Source of the DNA: Bacteroidaceae bacterium
GTDB lineage: Bacteria > Bacteroidota > Bacteroidia > Bacteroidales > Bacteroidaceae
Direction: 5' to 3'
Assembly: GCA_017470525.1 (NCBI GenBank)
Contig: JAFUYM010000061.1
Location: 1 to 54,966 of the forward strand
DNA: 54,966 nucleotides
The notes under the pieces were generated by a model that was not told where the DNA came from, searched no databases, and saw nothing but the letters and a program-made list of their open reading frames with translations. The position numbers were made by a program, and so were the translations under genes. The first letter of the stretch is position 1. Each line of letters begins with the position of its first letter. Below are positions 43,568 to 52,072 of the stretch, piece by piece.

Positions 43568-43981
43568 TTATGGATATAACATAATTGCCTTGAAGTCGGC
43601 AAGTTTGATAATCTTGGTTTGCTGATACTGCCCGATGTCGGTTAGGTCGGCATCGCCGCTGACAATGTAATCTGCACCAATGGTTTCTGCCAGCGCAAGG
43701 AGATAAAGGTCTTTTGGGTCTCGAACTGCTGATGGAGAAACTTTTGTATGAATGGTTGCAAATTGACAGAAGGCATGAATGATGGATAACAAGTCTTCCA
43801 CGTCGGTAGGAGTGACGCGTTTGCGAATCTTGTCACGACTTGCGACATCTCGGATTTCTTCTAAAAGACGGTCGCATACGTAAACGTCAAAACGCAAGTC
43901 GGTCAACATCCAACGCACCAACTGCGTCTGATGACCAATCAGGAACGATATCCAAAGATTTGTGTCTATGATAACCTTCAT
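43568..43981 (-). CDS. PIN-domain toxin-like ribonuclease
   Basis: 137 residues. The PIN fold acidic residues are seen in 'KVIIDTNLWISFL' (D6), 'AVRDPKDLYLLALAE' and 'YIVSGDADLTDIG'. It matches the COG1569-type predicted toxin group. It would cleave RNA when freed from its antitoxin, which is probably encoded immediately upstream (three-base gap). Confidence 0.82.
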   Translation of the reverse strand: MKVIIDTNLWISFLIGHQTQLVRWMLTDLRFDVYVCDRLLEEIRDVASRDKIRKRVTPTDVEDLLSIIHAFCQFATIHTKVSPSAVRDPKDLYLLALAETIGADYIVSGDADLTDIGQYQQTKIIKLADFKAIMLYP

Positions 43982-43984
43982 ACG

Positions 43985-44194
43985 TTAGTTGGCGTATCTG
44001 ACGGCTCTCACCTCGTCCATGATTTCCTCTTCGCTGAGGGTCGGAGTGGTGGGGCGGGCACTGATGAAGCGGTCAAGCATCTGTTCGCGGGTCTCAGCCT
44101 GCCAGCCGAACTTGCGTATTAGTTCGCGGAACAGCGCCCAATCTACGGTCGGCACATTCACGTAAACGCCTTGCATTATTGCACTGTTTGTCAT
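43985..44194 (-). CDS. Putative antitoxin of the PIN-domain toxin
   Basis: 69 residues from the ATG at 44194 (a TTG at 44218 is less likely). 'GVYVNVPTVDWALFRELIRKFGW' followed by 'EEEIMDEVRAVR' resembles small antitoxins found before PIN toxins in Bacteroidetes. The conclusion rests on size, order and spacing. Confidence 0.7.
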   Translation of the reverse strand: MTNSAIMQGVYVNVPTVDWALFRELIRKFGWQAETREQMLDRFISARPTTPTLSEEEIMDEVRAVRYAN

Positions 44195-44376
44195 ATTGCT
44201 GTTCTTTAAAAACTTCAATTGAATACTATTTCATTGCCATTATGTCTCGGACTCCACAGCTTAAATGGAAATCCAAGTGCAAAGGTAATAAAAAGATTGT
44301 AAAGTAGAGAGGGTGTTGCCGTAAAAAATGCAGATAGAGGTTAAAAACATGTGGGGAAGGGGAAAGAAATCTCTCC

Positions 44377-44447
44377 AAGCCGTACCCCTCGGGTACGAGG
44401 TGGCATACCCGAGGGGTACACTGCTTCGTACCCGAGGGGTACGGCTT
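44377..44447 (-). terminator. 22-bp perfect hairpin with a third internal copy, after the GH105 gene
   Basis: Arms 44377-44398 and 44426-44447 (core CGTACCCCTCGGGTACG) pair perfectly; TACCCGAGGGGTA occurs again at 44406-44418. The right arm reaches into the stop codon of the GH105 gene. Confidence 0.7.
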
Positions 44448-45745
44448 TATTTTACGTAGAAGATGGGGGCGTCCGTTTGGGGGTCTTCGGGGTAGAAGTG
44501 GATGGCGGAGTCGTTGAGTTTGATGTGGTGGGTCTTGACGAGTTGGTAGATTTCGGCACCTGCCCAGAGGGTGGGGCCGTAGCCGTGGGCGGCGAAGTTA
44601 TTGACGGGGCGGTAGGCGTAGAAGGCAGGGTCGAAGGCGAGGCCTGTGCCGACGCAGGTGCCTTCCACTTGACCTTGTTGGTTGACGTGGGCATTGACGT
44701 AGTTCCATGCGAGGATGGCTTGCGCTCCGTAGGTCTCGGCATCGAGCCACCCTTGGTTGATGGCATGGGCAAGGCAGTAGCAGTAGATGGCGGTGCAGGA
44801 GGTTTCGAGGTAGGTGTCGGGACGGTCGAGGAGTTGGTGCCATGCGCCGTCGTGGTGCTGGAGGGGTAGGAGTCCTGCGAGGTGCTCCTTGAAGTAGGTC
44901 ATGATGATGGCGGATTCTTTCACGTCGAGGAGTTCACAGGCGGTCAGGAGTGCCCAACCGTTGGCTCTTCCCCAGAAGAAGGAGGGGTGATGTTCGCTTG
45001 GCACCCATCCATGCCGATACAGATGTTTGTCTTCCACCCACATCTTGTCGTGGAAGAGTTTGAACTGGCGTTGGGCTTCGTCGATGTCGCCGTGGAGGGC
45101 GAGGGCAGGGATGCCCATGAACATGTCGTCGAGCCACACGGTGTTCTTCACCGGGCGGAGACGGGCAAACATGCCGTCGGTGTAGCGGTATTGCTGATGG
45201 GCGATGAAGTCGTAGTAGGTCTCAATCTGCTTGGTGAGTTTCTTGTCTTTTGCCTTCAGCATGGCGGCACAGATGGCTCCTGCATCGTCGAGGGCTTCGG
45301 GCTTCACCACTTGGTGCATGAGGGGGTCGATGTCTTCGCCCTTGTCGAGCCGTGCCTTGAAGTCGGGGGCAAGTCGGGCAAGGTATTCCATGCGGTCGAT
45401 GGCGTATCGGGTGTAGGATGGGTCGCCTGTCACTTCGCCAGCACGGAGCATGGCGGAATAGGTGACACCCCACTCATAGGAGGTGAGGCGGAAGGTGCCC
45501 CGTTTGAGCATCTTGCCCGATTCGTCCAGTTCCATGAAGGTGGTGGCATCGAGGTAGTTCTTGATTCTGTCCATCGTGGCTTTCACCTCTTCTGCCTTGG
45601 GTATTCCGTAGGGGATTTTGTAGGCAGGACGCATGAGGTGGAGAGGCGCGGTGGCATCGTTCTGTACTTCTTGGGCAGACACGGATGAGGCGATGAAAGA
45701 CAGCGCAAGGAGCGCTGATAACATTTTGTTTTTTGTAGGAAACAT
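44447..45745 (-). CDS. GH105/GH88-family unsaturated rhamnogalacturonyl hydrolase
   Basis: 432 residues from the ATG at 45745 with signal peptide (KMLSALLALSFIASSVSA); the frame opens upstream within a repeat. Alpha/alpha-barrel motifs: 'WLDDMFMGIPALA' (the WxDD-type catalytic aspartate), 'HPSFFWGRANGWALLTACELL', 'HHDGAWHQLLDRPDTYLETSCTA'. It cleaves the unsaturated uronic acid left by pectate or rhamnogalacturonan lyases. The adjacent YetA-like lyase gene on the same strand would make its substrate, so the two form a small pectin-degrading unit. No SusC/D is adjacent. Confidence 0.9.
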   Translation of the reverse strand: MFPTKNKMLSALLALSFIASSVSAQEVQNDATAPLHLMRPAYKIPYGIPKAEEVKATMDRIKNYLDATTFMELDESGKMLKRGTFRLTSYEWGVTYSAMLRAGEVTGDPSYTRYAIDRMEYLARLAPDFKARLDKGEDIDPLMHQVVKPEALDDAGAICAAMLKAKDKKLTKQIETYYDFIAHQQYRYTDGMFARLRPVKNTVWLDDMFMGIPALALHGDIDEAQRQFKLFHDKMWVEDKHLYRHGWVPSEHHPSFFWGRANGWALLTACELLDVKESAIIMTYFKEHLAGLLPLQHHDGAWHQLLDRPDTYLETSCTAIYCYCLAHAINQGWLDAETYGAQAILAWNYVNAHVNQQGQVEGTCVGTGLAFDPAFYAYRPVNNFAAHGYGPTLWAGAEIYQLVKTHHIKLNDSAIHFYPEDPQTDAPIFYVK

Positions 45746-45764
45746 ACTCGGATAAGGTTTTTTA

Positions 45765-45900
45765 ACAACGAATTGCACGAATGAGTCGAATAGGAGGAAA
45801 TGCCGCAAGCGGCAACGAAGACAAGCGAATGCCATTCGTTTTTATTGGTCACCGCTTGCGGTATTTCTCGTTCATTCGTTCTATTTGTGTCATTCGTTGT
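45765..45900. repeat. Family 1 inverted-repeat element, copy C
   Basis: ACAACGAAT to ATTCGTTGT. Contains GCCGCAAGCGGC and ACCGCTTGCGGT. Between the two pectin genes. Confidence 0.7.
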
Positions 45901-45906
45901 TGAAAG

Positions 45907-48900
45907 TTATTGATTGATGGTTTCTTTCAAGAATATGGCATCGAGTGTCCATGTGGCACAGTCGTTTGTCCAGATGGTTTGTCGGTTGGTGAGGGGTATG
46001 TGATGCAGCAGGTCATCCCATGCTTGTTGCTTCAGGTGTTCGTCGCCGAGTCGCCAACCAGCGTAGGCGGAGAGACGGGGGATGAGGAACTTGTTTTTCT
46101 TGAGGTTCCACGCGTTTTCTTTGTAGAGGCGGTTGTGTTCGAGCCACTTCTGGTAGAAGGCGGGACACTCAATCATGGGTTCCATCTCGTTGATGAGTTC
46201 GAAGCCGCCCATGATTGCCATGAGGTGATTGGTGGAGGCGAAGGGCGGATCCACTTCGGAGGTGAGGATGCCCGTGGCAGGGTCGTAGCCGAGGGCGAGG
46301 GGACCTTGGTAGAAGCCGAAGGGGAAGGAGGCGATGGAGGACATGCCTGCCAATAAGACCCTCTCTGCCCTTTGGGCATCTCCCCCATAATGGGGAGACC
46401 CATTCGGGGTGTTGGTCATTGAGAAATTTGCCGCAAGGTCTCCCTCCCCATCATGGGGGAGGGTTGGGGAGAGGGTCTCTCTCCTTTCCCATTCGGTGAG
46501 CCAGTTGCTGGCATAGGCAAGCCAGTCGGGGCCGATGCGGAGGCGGGCAGGGGCGGTGCAGGGGTAGAGTTCGCGAGGTTGGGCGAGCCGCATGGGGTCT
46601 AATATATATAATAATGTATCGGCATCAGCCACCTCATGCATGATGTCGCCTGTGCGTTCGTCGGCAGTCAGGTAATAGTAGAAGCGGTTCCACCAGGCTT
46701 CGCTGATGCGGGCTTCCTTGGCTCCGCAACCCCAATGGGTGACGTTGTGGCGAGAGCCGAGACCTGCGTGGGGGCCTGTGTGGTAGGTATCGACCTCGCT
46801 GCAATGGCGGGTCATGGCTTCTGCCATTCGCCACACGTCGGGGTCGCCTGTGCGCAGGAACTGATACCAGAGCATGGCAGGGGTGCCCAGTTCGGTGTTG
46901 TCCCATGCGTAGCCGCCCACGTCGTATCGCCATTCGTCGCGGAAGGCATCGTAGGCATGCATCACGTCGCCGTAGTTGAAGAAGCCGTACCAGTGGTTGC
47001 GTTCGATTTCTTTTTCATAGAACTGCATGATGCCGCTGAGGGTGCTTTCGATGAGGCTGTCGCGTGGGGTGTCGAGGGTGGGGAGGCTCCAGATGCCGAA
47101 GGCACGCTTGCGGTGCAGATATTCGGGTGTGCAGACGAGTTGTGAACTGTAGCGGTGTAGCGGTGTAGCGGCAGAACTGATGTAGATGGTGCTGGTGCGT
47201 CCGATTCCCCATGCGGTGCTCATGCCTGGCTGCACGTCTTCGTAGGCGGCTTCGAGGGTGTGGGCGATGGTGTCGTAGTGCTCGAAGGAGTAGGGTTCGG
47301 CTTCGGGCGAATAGAGGCTGATGGTGACGATGGCGGTGTCGCTTCTCATGCCGTCCACTTGGAGGGTGGAGGGGTAGGATTGCCAGAAGTCTTGGAGGTG
47401 GAAGGAAAAGACCCTCTCTGTCCTTCGGACATCTCCCCCATAATGGGGAGAGCCATCCGGCTTGTTCGGAGCGAGGGTCCCTATCGTTACTGTTCCGTCA
47501 TGCCTTCTCCCTTCCATCGTGCCAATCCACGGGGAGGCATGGGTGGCTCGTTTGCGGATGCTGTAGCCGTTGGGGGAGAGTTGGGAGAGTCGGAATCCGT
47601 CCCATTGGGCGATGTTTTGGAGCATGGAGAGAGTGGTGGCATCCATCCTTTCGAGGTCGATGTTCCTGCGGGCAATGAGGGGTTGTACACTCATGGGTTT
47701 GCCTTCAAAATCAGCGAAGCGTTCGTAGGGCTTTCCGTGCATGGGCACCTTGAAGTGGATGGAAAGTTCTTTCAGGCCTTCTTTGTTCAGGGCACTATCC
47801 ACGAGGAGGGTATGTACCAGTTTCATCTCTTTTCTGCCTGCATATTGGTAGGTGCGGATGATGAAGTTCTTGCCCATGTATTTGTGTACCTCGCGAATGT
47901 CACCTTTCGACTCGATTTCGTGGGTGAGGATGGGGCATTTCTCTCTGTTCAGCGTGACATAGAACGGTGGGAATGTTTCTTCTAGCGGATAGGGTGGCAC
48001 CATCTTCAATTTTGCGGATGGCTTTTTGATGAGGAGGACGGAGTCCGTTCCTTCGGGTACGATGGTGGTGAAGGCTTGCCACTTCGCACTTTCGTCTTGC
48101 CATGAGGCGAGTCGCCAGGTGTCGAAGGGGAGAGGGATGCCTTTGTCTGTCTGCAATGTGAAAGCCTCTTCTGTCACTTCGCCTTTGGAGAACGGTACAC
48201 CGAAGGTGGTCACACCACTTCCTATGCCCCCAATCCACTTCAAGACAATGGGTTCTTCATCGAGTTTTCGGCATTCGTATTTGAAGTTTCTCAGTTCCGC
48301 TTTTGCCAAGGTGGTTCTGAATCCGAAGTAGCCTTCTGTGAGTGGGGTGGGGTCAACGTAATCGACCAGCAGTTCTCCATCGATGAAATATCGTGCATGC
48401 CCATCCACTTGCTCCAAGCGAATCTTGTACCACTTGTCTTTGACCAGCAGGTGCTCCTTGTCGGTGTACTCCTTCAGGATGATGGGGCGATATGCTGCGC
48501 TGTCAATGCCTCGTGCGTCGCCTGTATAGCGGCGGAATCGGGTGGTCGTGTTCCAGTTTCCTCCATATCCCACATAGTAGGTTCTCAGGGCATAATTGTC
48601 CACAAACTTCCCTCCGTATCCACCGCACTTATCTGCCATCCAGAAGCAGTTTAGGTCGCTCACTCGCACGTTTCCCTGCTCATCCTTGAAACGCCTGTCC
48701 CCCACAATCCGTGCCTCATATTCAATCACCACGTTCCCCTCCATCTTCTCTTCGCACCACAGGGTCAGCCCCTTCGGAGCCACGATGGTTGCCGTGCCGT
48801 TCTTCCATGTCACGGTCGATGTGGGGTCTTCCGCCTCCACATGCCATGTTTGAGCCTTCGTGCCGAGCGAAACGAATAGGAACAGGATGCTCAGCAAAGT

Positions 48901-48915
48901 GATGATTTTCTTCAT
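45907..48915 (-). CDS. Exo-rhamnogalacturonan lyase-like protein (PcRGLX/YetA type) with N-terminal LamG-like domain
   Basis: 1002 residues, signal peptide 'IITLLSILFLFVSLGTKA'. Residues ~22-215 look like a DUF6250/LamG-type binding domain ('WYKIRLEQVDGHARYFIDGELLVDYVD'). The rest resembles YetA/PcRGLX lyases ('WIGGIGSGVTTFGVPFSKGE', 'YDVGGYAWDNTELGTPAMLWYQFL', 'HTGPHAGLGSRHNVTHWGCGAKEAR'). It would split rhamnogalacturonan I from chain ends outside the cytoplasm. Two palindromic repeat insertions are translated in frame (around 46355-46485 and 47407-47487), each giving a 'GSPHYGGD-xxR-ERV' peptide, and a GTAGCGGTGTAGCGG repeat lies near 47150. Confidence 0.8.
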   Translation of the reverse strand: MKKIITLLSILFLFVSLGTKAQTWHVEAEDPTSTVTWKNGTATIVAPKGLTLWCEEKMEGNVVIEYEARIVGDRRFKDEQGNVRVSDLNCFWMADKCGGYGGKFVDNYALRTYYVGYGGNWNTTTRFRRYTGDARGIDSAAYRPIILKEYTDKEHLLVKDKWYKIRLEQVDGHARYFIDGELLVDYVDPTPLTEGYFGFRTTLAKAELRNFKYECRKLDEEPIVLKWIGGIGSGVTTFGVPFSKGEVTEEAFTLQTDKGIPLPFDTWRLASWQDESAKWQAFTTIVPEGTDSVLLIKKPSAKLKMVPPYPLEETFPPFYVTLNREKCPILTHEIESKGDIREVHKYMGKNFIIRTYQYAGRKEMKLVHTLLVDSALNKEGLKELSIHFKVPMHGKPYERFADFEGKPMSVQPLIARRNIDLERMDATTLSMLQNIAQWDGFRLSQLSPNGYSIRKRATHASPWIGTMEGRRHDGTVTIGTLAPNKPDGSPHYGGDVRRTERVFSFHLQDFWQSYPSTLQVDGMRSDTAIVTISLYSPEAEPYSFEHYDTIAHTLEAAYEDVQPGMSTAWGIGRTSTIYISSAATPLHRYSSQLVCTPEYLHRKRAFGIWSLPTLDTPRDSLIESTLSGIMQFYEKEIERNHWYGFFNYGDVMHAYDAFRDEWRYDVGGYAWDNTELGTPAMLWYQFLRTGDPDVWRMAEAMTRHCSEVDTYHTGPHAGLGSRHNVTHWGCGAKEARISEAWWNRFYYYLTADERTGDIMHEVADADTLLYILDPMRLAQPRELYPCTAPARLRIGPDWLAYASNWLTEWERRETLSPTLPHDGEGDLAANFSMTNTPNGSPHYGGDAQRAERVLLAGMSSIASFPFGFYQGPLALGYDPATGILTSEVDPPFASTNHLMAIMGGFELINEMEPMIECPAFYQKWLEHNRLYKENAWNLKKNKFLIPRLSAYAGWRLGDEHLKQQAWDDLLHHIPLTNRQTIWTNDCATWTLDAIFLKETINQ
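46355..46485. repeat. In-frame palindromic repeat insertion, long copy
   Basis: Bounded by AGACCCTCTC (46356) and GAGAGGGTCT (46480), a 10-bp terminal inverted repeat. Inside are CTCCCCCATAATGGGGAG and CCTCCCCATCATGGGGGAGG palindromes. It is wholly inside the coding region without breaking it. Confidence 0.8.
47407..47487. repeat. In-frame palindromic repeat insertion, short copy
   Basis: Shares AAGACCCTCTCTG, the CTCCCCCATAATGGGGAG palindrome and GAGGGTC end with the long copy, same orientation and same frame. Confidence 0.75.
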
Positions 48916-48952
48916 AGGTTTGTCTCTCTGGTGCGATTTTTACTTTTCGTTT

Positions 48953-48961
48953 GCAAAGATA
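48953..48961 (-). promoter_or_regulatory. -7 box of the YetA-like gene
   Basis: Minus-strand TATCTTTGC, 37 bases before the start codon at 48915. It lacks the TACC-N8-GGTA dyads. Confidence 0.6.
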
Positions 48962-49187
48962 CGACATTTCCATTGCGGTTTACAAATTTTTCACCATTTT
49001 TTTCATCCATCCCCGTCTCGCTGCTACGCTGCTACACCGCTACAGTTCTCCAAAAGGTCATTTGTGACCCCAAAAAACTATTTATATTTATATATATAAA
49101 TATAAAATTTCTTTTTAACCTTTCTGTCTCTTGTTTTTTGAACTGTAGCACTGTAGCACTGCAACACTGCGTGGTTCTGACGCACTC

Positions 49188-49279
49188 GTTACCGTCATTG
49201 CGTCGCACCAGTTGCCGTAATTACGTCGCACCTGTTGCCGTAATTACGTTGCGCCCGTTACCGTAATTACGCTGCACCT
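49188..49279. repeat. Four tandem 23-bp repeats
   Basis: Units at 49188, 49211, 49234 and 49257, consensus GTTGCCGTAATTACGTCGCACCT with two to four changes per unit. The intergenic region 48916-49493 also carries GTAGC-containing short repeats (49018-49046 and 49143-49170) but no gene. Confidence 0.85.
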
Positions 49280-49455
49280 TGCAGGTCTTTTGTGGCGCGA
49301 CTTGCAGAGGCATGGTGAAGAAAATGGAAAAAAATGCACGTTTCTTTTGTTATTGTGCGAGGGAAATCGTACCGTTGGCTCCGCCCAAGGTACTCTCGTT
49401 CGACAAAAAAAATGAAAATTTTATGTTTTCATTTTGTTTTGTGCTCACTTAATCG

Positions 49456-49464
49456 TACCTTTGC
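49456..49464 (+). promoter_or_regulatory. Promoter of ilvE
   Basis: TACCTTTGC, 29 bases before the start codon. Upstream TTTTGTGCTCACTTAATCG is nearly the same as at 32620 and partly at 36597. Confidence 0.65.
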
Positions 49465-49493
49465 AATCGAAAATAATGATTAAACACAGAGAT

Positions 49494-50516
49494 ATGGAAA
49501 ATTTGGATTGGTCGAGTCTTGGTTTTGGCTACCACAAGACTGATTACAATGTGCGCTGTTACTTCCGTGACGGCAAATGGGGCGAGATTGAGGTTTGCTC
49601 AGAGGAAACCATCCCACTCCACATGGCAGCCACCTGTCTGCACTATGGGCAGGAAGCATTTGAAGGTTTGAAGGCTTATCGTTGCCCGGATGACAAGGTG
49701 CGTGTGTTCCGTTCTGACGAGAACGCTGCCCGTCTGCAAAGCACTTGCCGCGGCATCTTGATGCCTGAGTTGCCCACAGAGAAATTCAACGAAATGGTGG
49801 ACAAGGTGGTGCGTCTCAACGAGCGTTTCATCCCTCCCTACGAAACAGGCGCCACACTCTACATCCGTCCGCTCCTCATCGGTACGAGTGCTCAGGTGGG
49901 TGTGCATCCAGCCACAGAGTATCTGTTCATGATTTTCGTCACTCCCGTGGGTCCTTACTTCAAGGGTGGATTCTCTTGCAACGACTACGTGATTATCCGC
50001 GAGTATGACCGTTCGGCTCCGCTCGGCACAGGCATCTATAAGGTGGGTGGCAACTACGCTGCATCCCTCCGTGCCAACAAGATGGCTCACGACCTGGGTT
50101 ACGCTTGCGAGTTCTATCTCGATGCCAAGGAGAAGAAATACATGGACGAGTGTGGTGCTGCCAACTTCTTCGGCATTAAGGACAACACCTACGTGACTCC
50201 AAAATCCACTTCCATCCTTCCCTCCATCACCAACAAGTCGCTCATGCAGTTGGCTGAGGACCTTGGCTTGAAGGTGGAGCGTCGCCAGATTCCCGAAGAG
50301 GAACTTGCCACCTTCGAAGAGGCAGGTGCATGTGGCACGGCAGCCGTGATTTCTCCTATCGGCAAGATTGACGACTTGGAGGAGAAGAAGACCTTCCAAA
50401 TCTCCAAGGATGGCAAACCAGGTCCAATTTCCGAGAAACTTTACAACAAACTGCGTGGCATCCAGTATGGTACAGAACCAGATGTGCACGGCTGGACACG
50501 CGTGGTGATTGAATAA
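49494..50516 (+). CDS. ilvE: Branched-chain amino acid aminotransferase
   Basis: 340 residues from the ATG at 49494; earlier in-frame starts lie before the promoter. It follows the class IV PLP aminotransferase pattern: 'LHYGQEAFEGLKAYR', 'YIRPLLIGTSAQVGVHPA', the PLP lysine in 'GIYKVGGNYAASL', and 'FEEAGACGTAAVISPIG'. It makes valine, leucine and isoleucine from their keto acids with glutamate. A single gene with its own promoter. Confidence 0.94.
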   Translation: MENLDWSSLGFGYHKTDYNVRCYFRDGKWGEIEVCSEETIPLHMAATCLHYGQEAFEGLKAYRCPDDKVRVFRSDENAARLQSTCRGILMPELPTEKFNEMVDKVVRLNERFIPPYETGATLYIRPLLIGTSAQVGVHPATEYLFMIFVTPVGPYFKGGFSCNDYVIIREYDRSAPLGTGIYKVGGNYAASLRANKMAHDLGYACEFYLDAKEKKYMDECGAANFFGIKDNTYVTPKSTSILPSITNKSLMQLAEDLGLKVERRQIPEEELATFEEAGACGTAAVISPIGKIDDLEEKKTFQISKDGKPGPISEKLYNKLRGIQYGTEPDVHGWTRVVIE

Positions 50517-50547
50517 AAAGACGGACTTTGAACTTTGATTTTTAGAA

Positions 50548-50708
50548 ACAACGAATTTGTCGAATTAAACGAATAATCGGGAATGCTGCAAATGCAGCGA
50601 CGAATAAAAACTAATGTCATTGGTTTCTGCCAAGTTGAAAAATTCGTTTTCATTCGTTGCCGTTCACGGCATTGAAAAATCATTCGTCCAATTCGTGTCA
50701 TTCGTTGT
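50548..50708. repeat. Family 1 inverted-repeat element, copy D
   Basis: ACAACGAAT to ATTCGTTGT, with many CGAAT/ATTCG words. Between ilvE and the nucleotidyltransferase gene. Confidence 0.7.
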
Positions 50709-50755
50709 TGAAAAAGAAAGAATAGATGTATAACAATTAGTTTATTTTCCTGTTT

Positions 50756-51676
50756 ATGAAACCAACATTATTCCTCCTTGCTGCGGGAATGGGCAGCCGC
50801 TACGGTGGCTTGAAGCAGTTAGACGGTCTTGGACCAAACGGTGAAACCATCATGGATTACTCCATCTACGATGCTGTGAAGGCAGGCTTCGGCAAAATCG
50901 TGTGGGTGATTCGTAAGGATTTTGAAGAGCAGTTCCGCACACAGATTCTCTCCAAGTATGAGGGTGTGGTGCCATGCGAACTCTGCTTCCAGAGCATCGA
51001 TAGCCTTCCAGAAGGCTTCAAGTGCCCAGAAGGTCGTGTGAAGCCATGGGGTACGAACCATGCTGTCTTGATGGGTAAGGATGTGATTAAGGAGCCATTC
51101 GCTGTGATCAACTGCGACGACTTCTACGGCCGCGATGCCTTCATGTCCATTGGCAAGTTCCTCTCTAACCTGCCCGAAGGCTCCAAGAACAAGTATGCGA
51201 TGGTCGGCTTCCGTTGCTGCAATACCCTCTCCGAGAATGGTTCTGTGGCTCGCGGTGTGTGCGTCTATGACAACAACCGTCACCTCACCGACGTGGTGGA
51301 GCGTACCGAAATCATGCGTCAGGCAGACAAGGGCAACGCTATCTGCTACAAGGACGAGCAGGGCGAGTGGCAGCCACTGGAAGAGAACGTGCCTGTCAGC
51401 ATGAACATGTGGGGCTTCACGCCTGACTACTTCCAGTACAGCGAGGAGTACTTTAAGGAGTTCCTGTCCGACCCCAAGAACATGGAGAACCTCAAGGCCG
51501 AGTTCTTCATCCCATTGATGGTCAACAAACTCATCAACGAAGGCACGGCTACTGTTGAAGTGCTCGACACCACTTCCGTTTGGTTCGGCGTGACTTATGC
51601 AGCCGACCGTGAGGCAACCGTAGAGCGCATTGCCAAACTCGTTGCCGACGGTGTTTATCCTAACAAACTGTTCTAA
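50756..51676 (+). CDS. Sugar-phosphate nucleotidyltransferase-like protein
   Basis: 306 residues. N-terminal nucleotide-binding loop 'LLAAGMGSRYGGLKQLDGLGP' and metal-binding 'VINCDDFYGRDAF' are those of the NTP-transferase family. The remainder is not enough to name the sugar. Common in Bacteroidetes as a stand-alone gene. The sequence is well conserved in codon use with ilvE upstream. Confidence 0.8.
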   Translation: MKPTLFLLAAGMGSRYGGLKQLDGLGPNGETIMDYSIYDAVKAGFGKIVWVIRKDFEEQFRTQILSKYEGVVPCELCFQSIDSLPEGFKCPEGRVKPWGTNHAVLMGKDVIKEPFAVINCDDFYGRDAFMSIGKFLSNLPEGSKNKYAMVGFRCCNTLSENGSVARGVCVYDNNRHLTDVVERTEIMRQADKGNAICYKDEQGEWQPLEENVPVSMNMWGFTPDYFQYSEEYFKEFLSDPKNMENLKAEFFIPLMVNKLINEGTATVEVLDTTSVWFGVTYAADREATVERIAKLVADGVYPNKLF

Positions 51677-51757
51677 GGATGCATTGTCTTAACAAGATGC
51701 AATATTTTAACAAACTGTTCTAAAGACATAGTTTCTCTGCTTTAAGAAACACATGGT

Positions 51758-51808
51758 GGGCACGACGTATTCAAAGACTCTCTTTGAGTGCATCGTGCCC
51801 TCTTTTTT
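51758..51808 (+). terminator. Terminator after the nucleotidyltransferase gene
   Basis: GGGCACGACG...TCAAAGA pairs with TCTTTGAGTGCATCGTGCCC, followed by a T6 run. Confidence 0.85.
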
Positions 51809-51926
51809 GTCACTTTCTGTCCTTTATTCGCTGATTTTTTGTTACAAAAGAGCATAAAATCAAAGAAATCTTAATTATTTAATCAAAAAGTAAGCAAAAT
51901 ATTTGTTTTATATAACAAAAAGTAAT

Positions 51927-51935
51927 TAACTTTGC
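51927..51935 (+). promoter_or_regulatory. Promoter of the porin-glnK-amtB operon
   Basis: TAACTTTGC; the leader to the first start codon is about 130 bases and A-rich. Confidence 0.6.
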
Positions 51936-52072
51936 ACTGTTAAATAACAAAATGATTTTGTTTGAGACAAAAAAGAAACACAATACAAACACAAAACAAA
52001 GCACGACAAACACATGTCGGAAAAGAAGAGAGAAGTAAAAAAAGTATTCATGATTAAAAAAAGGTAAAGGTT

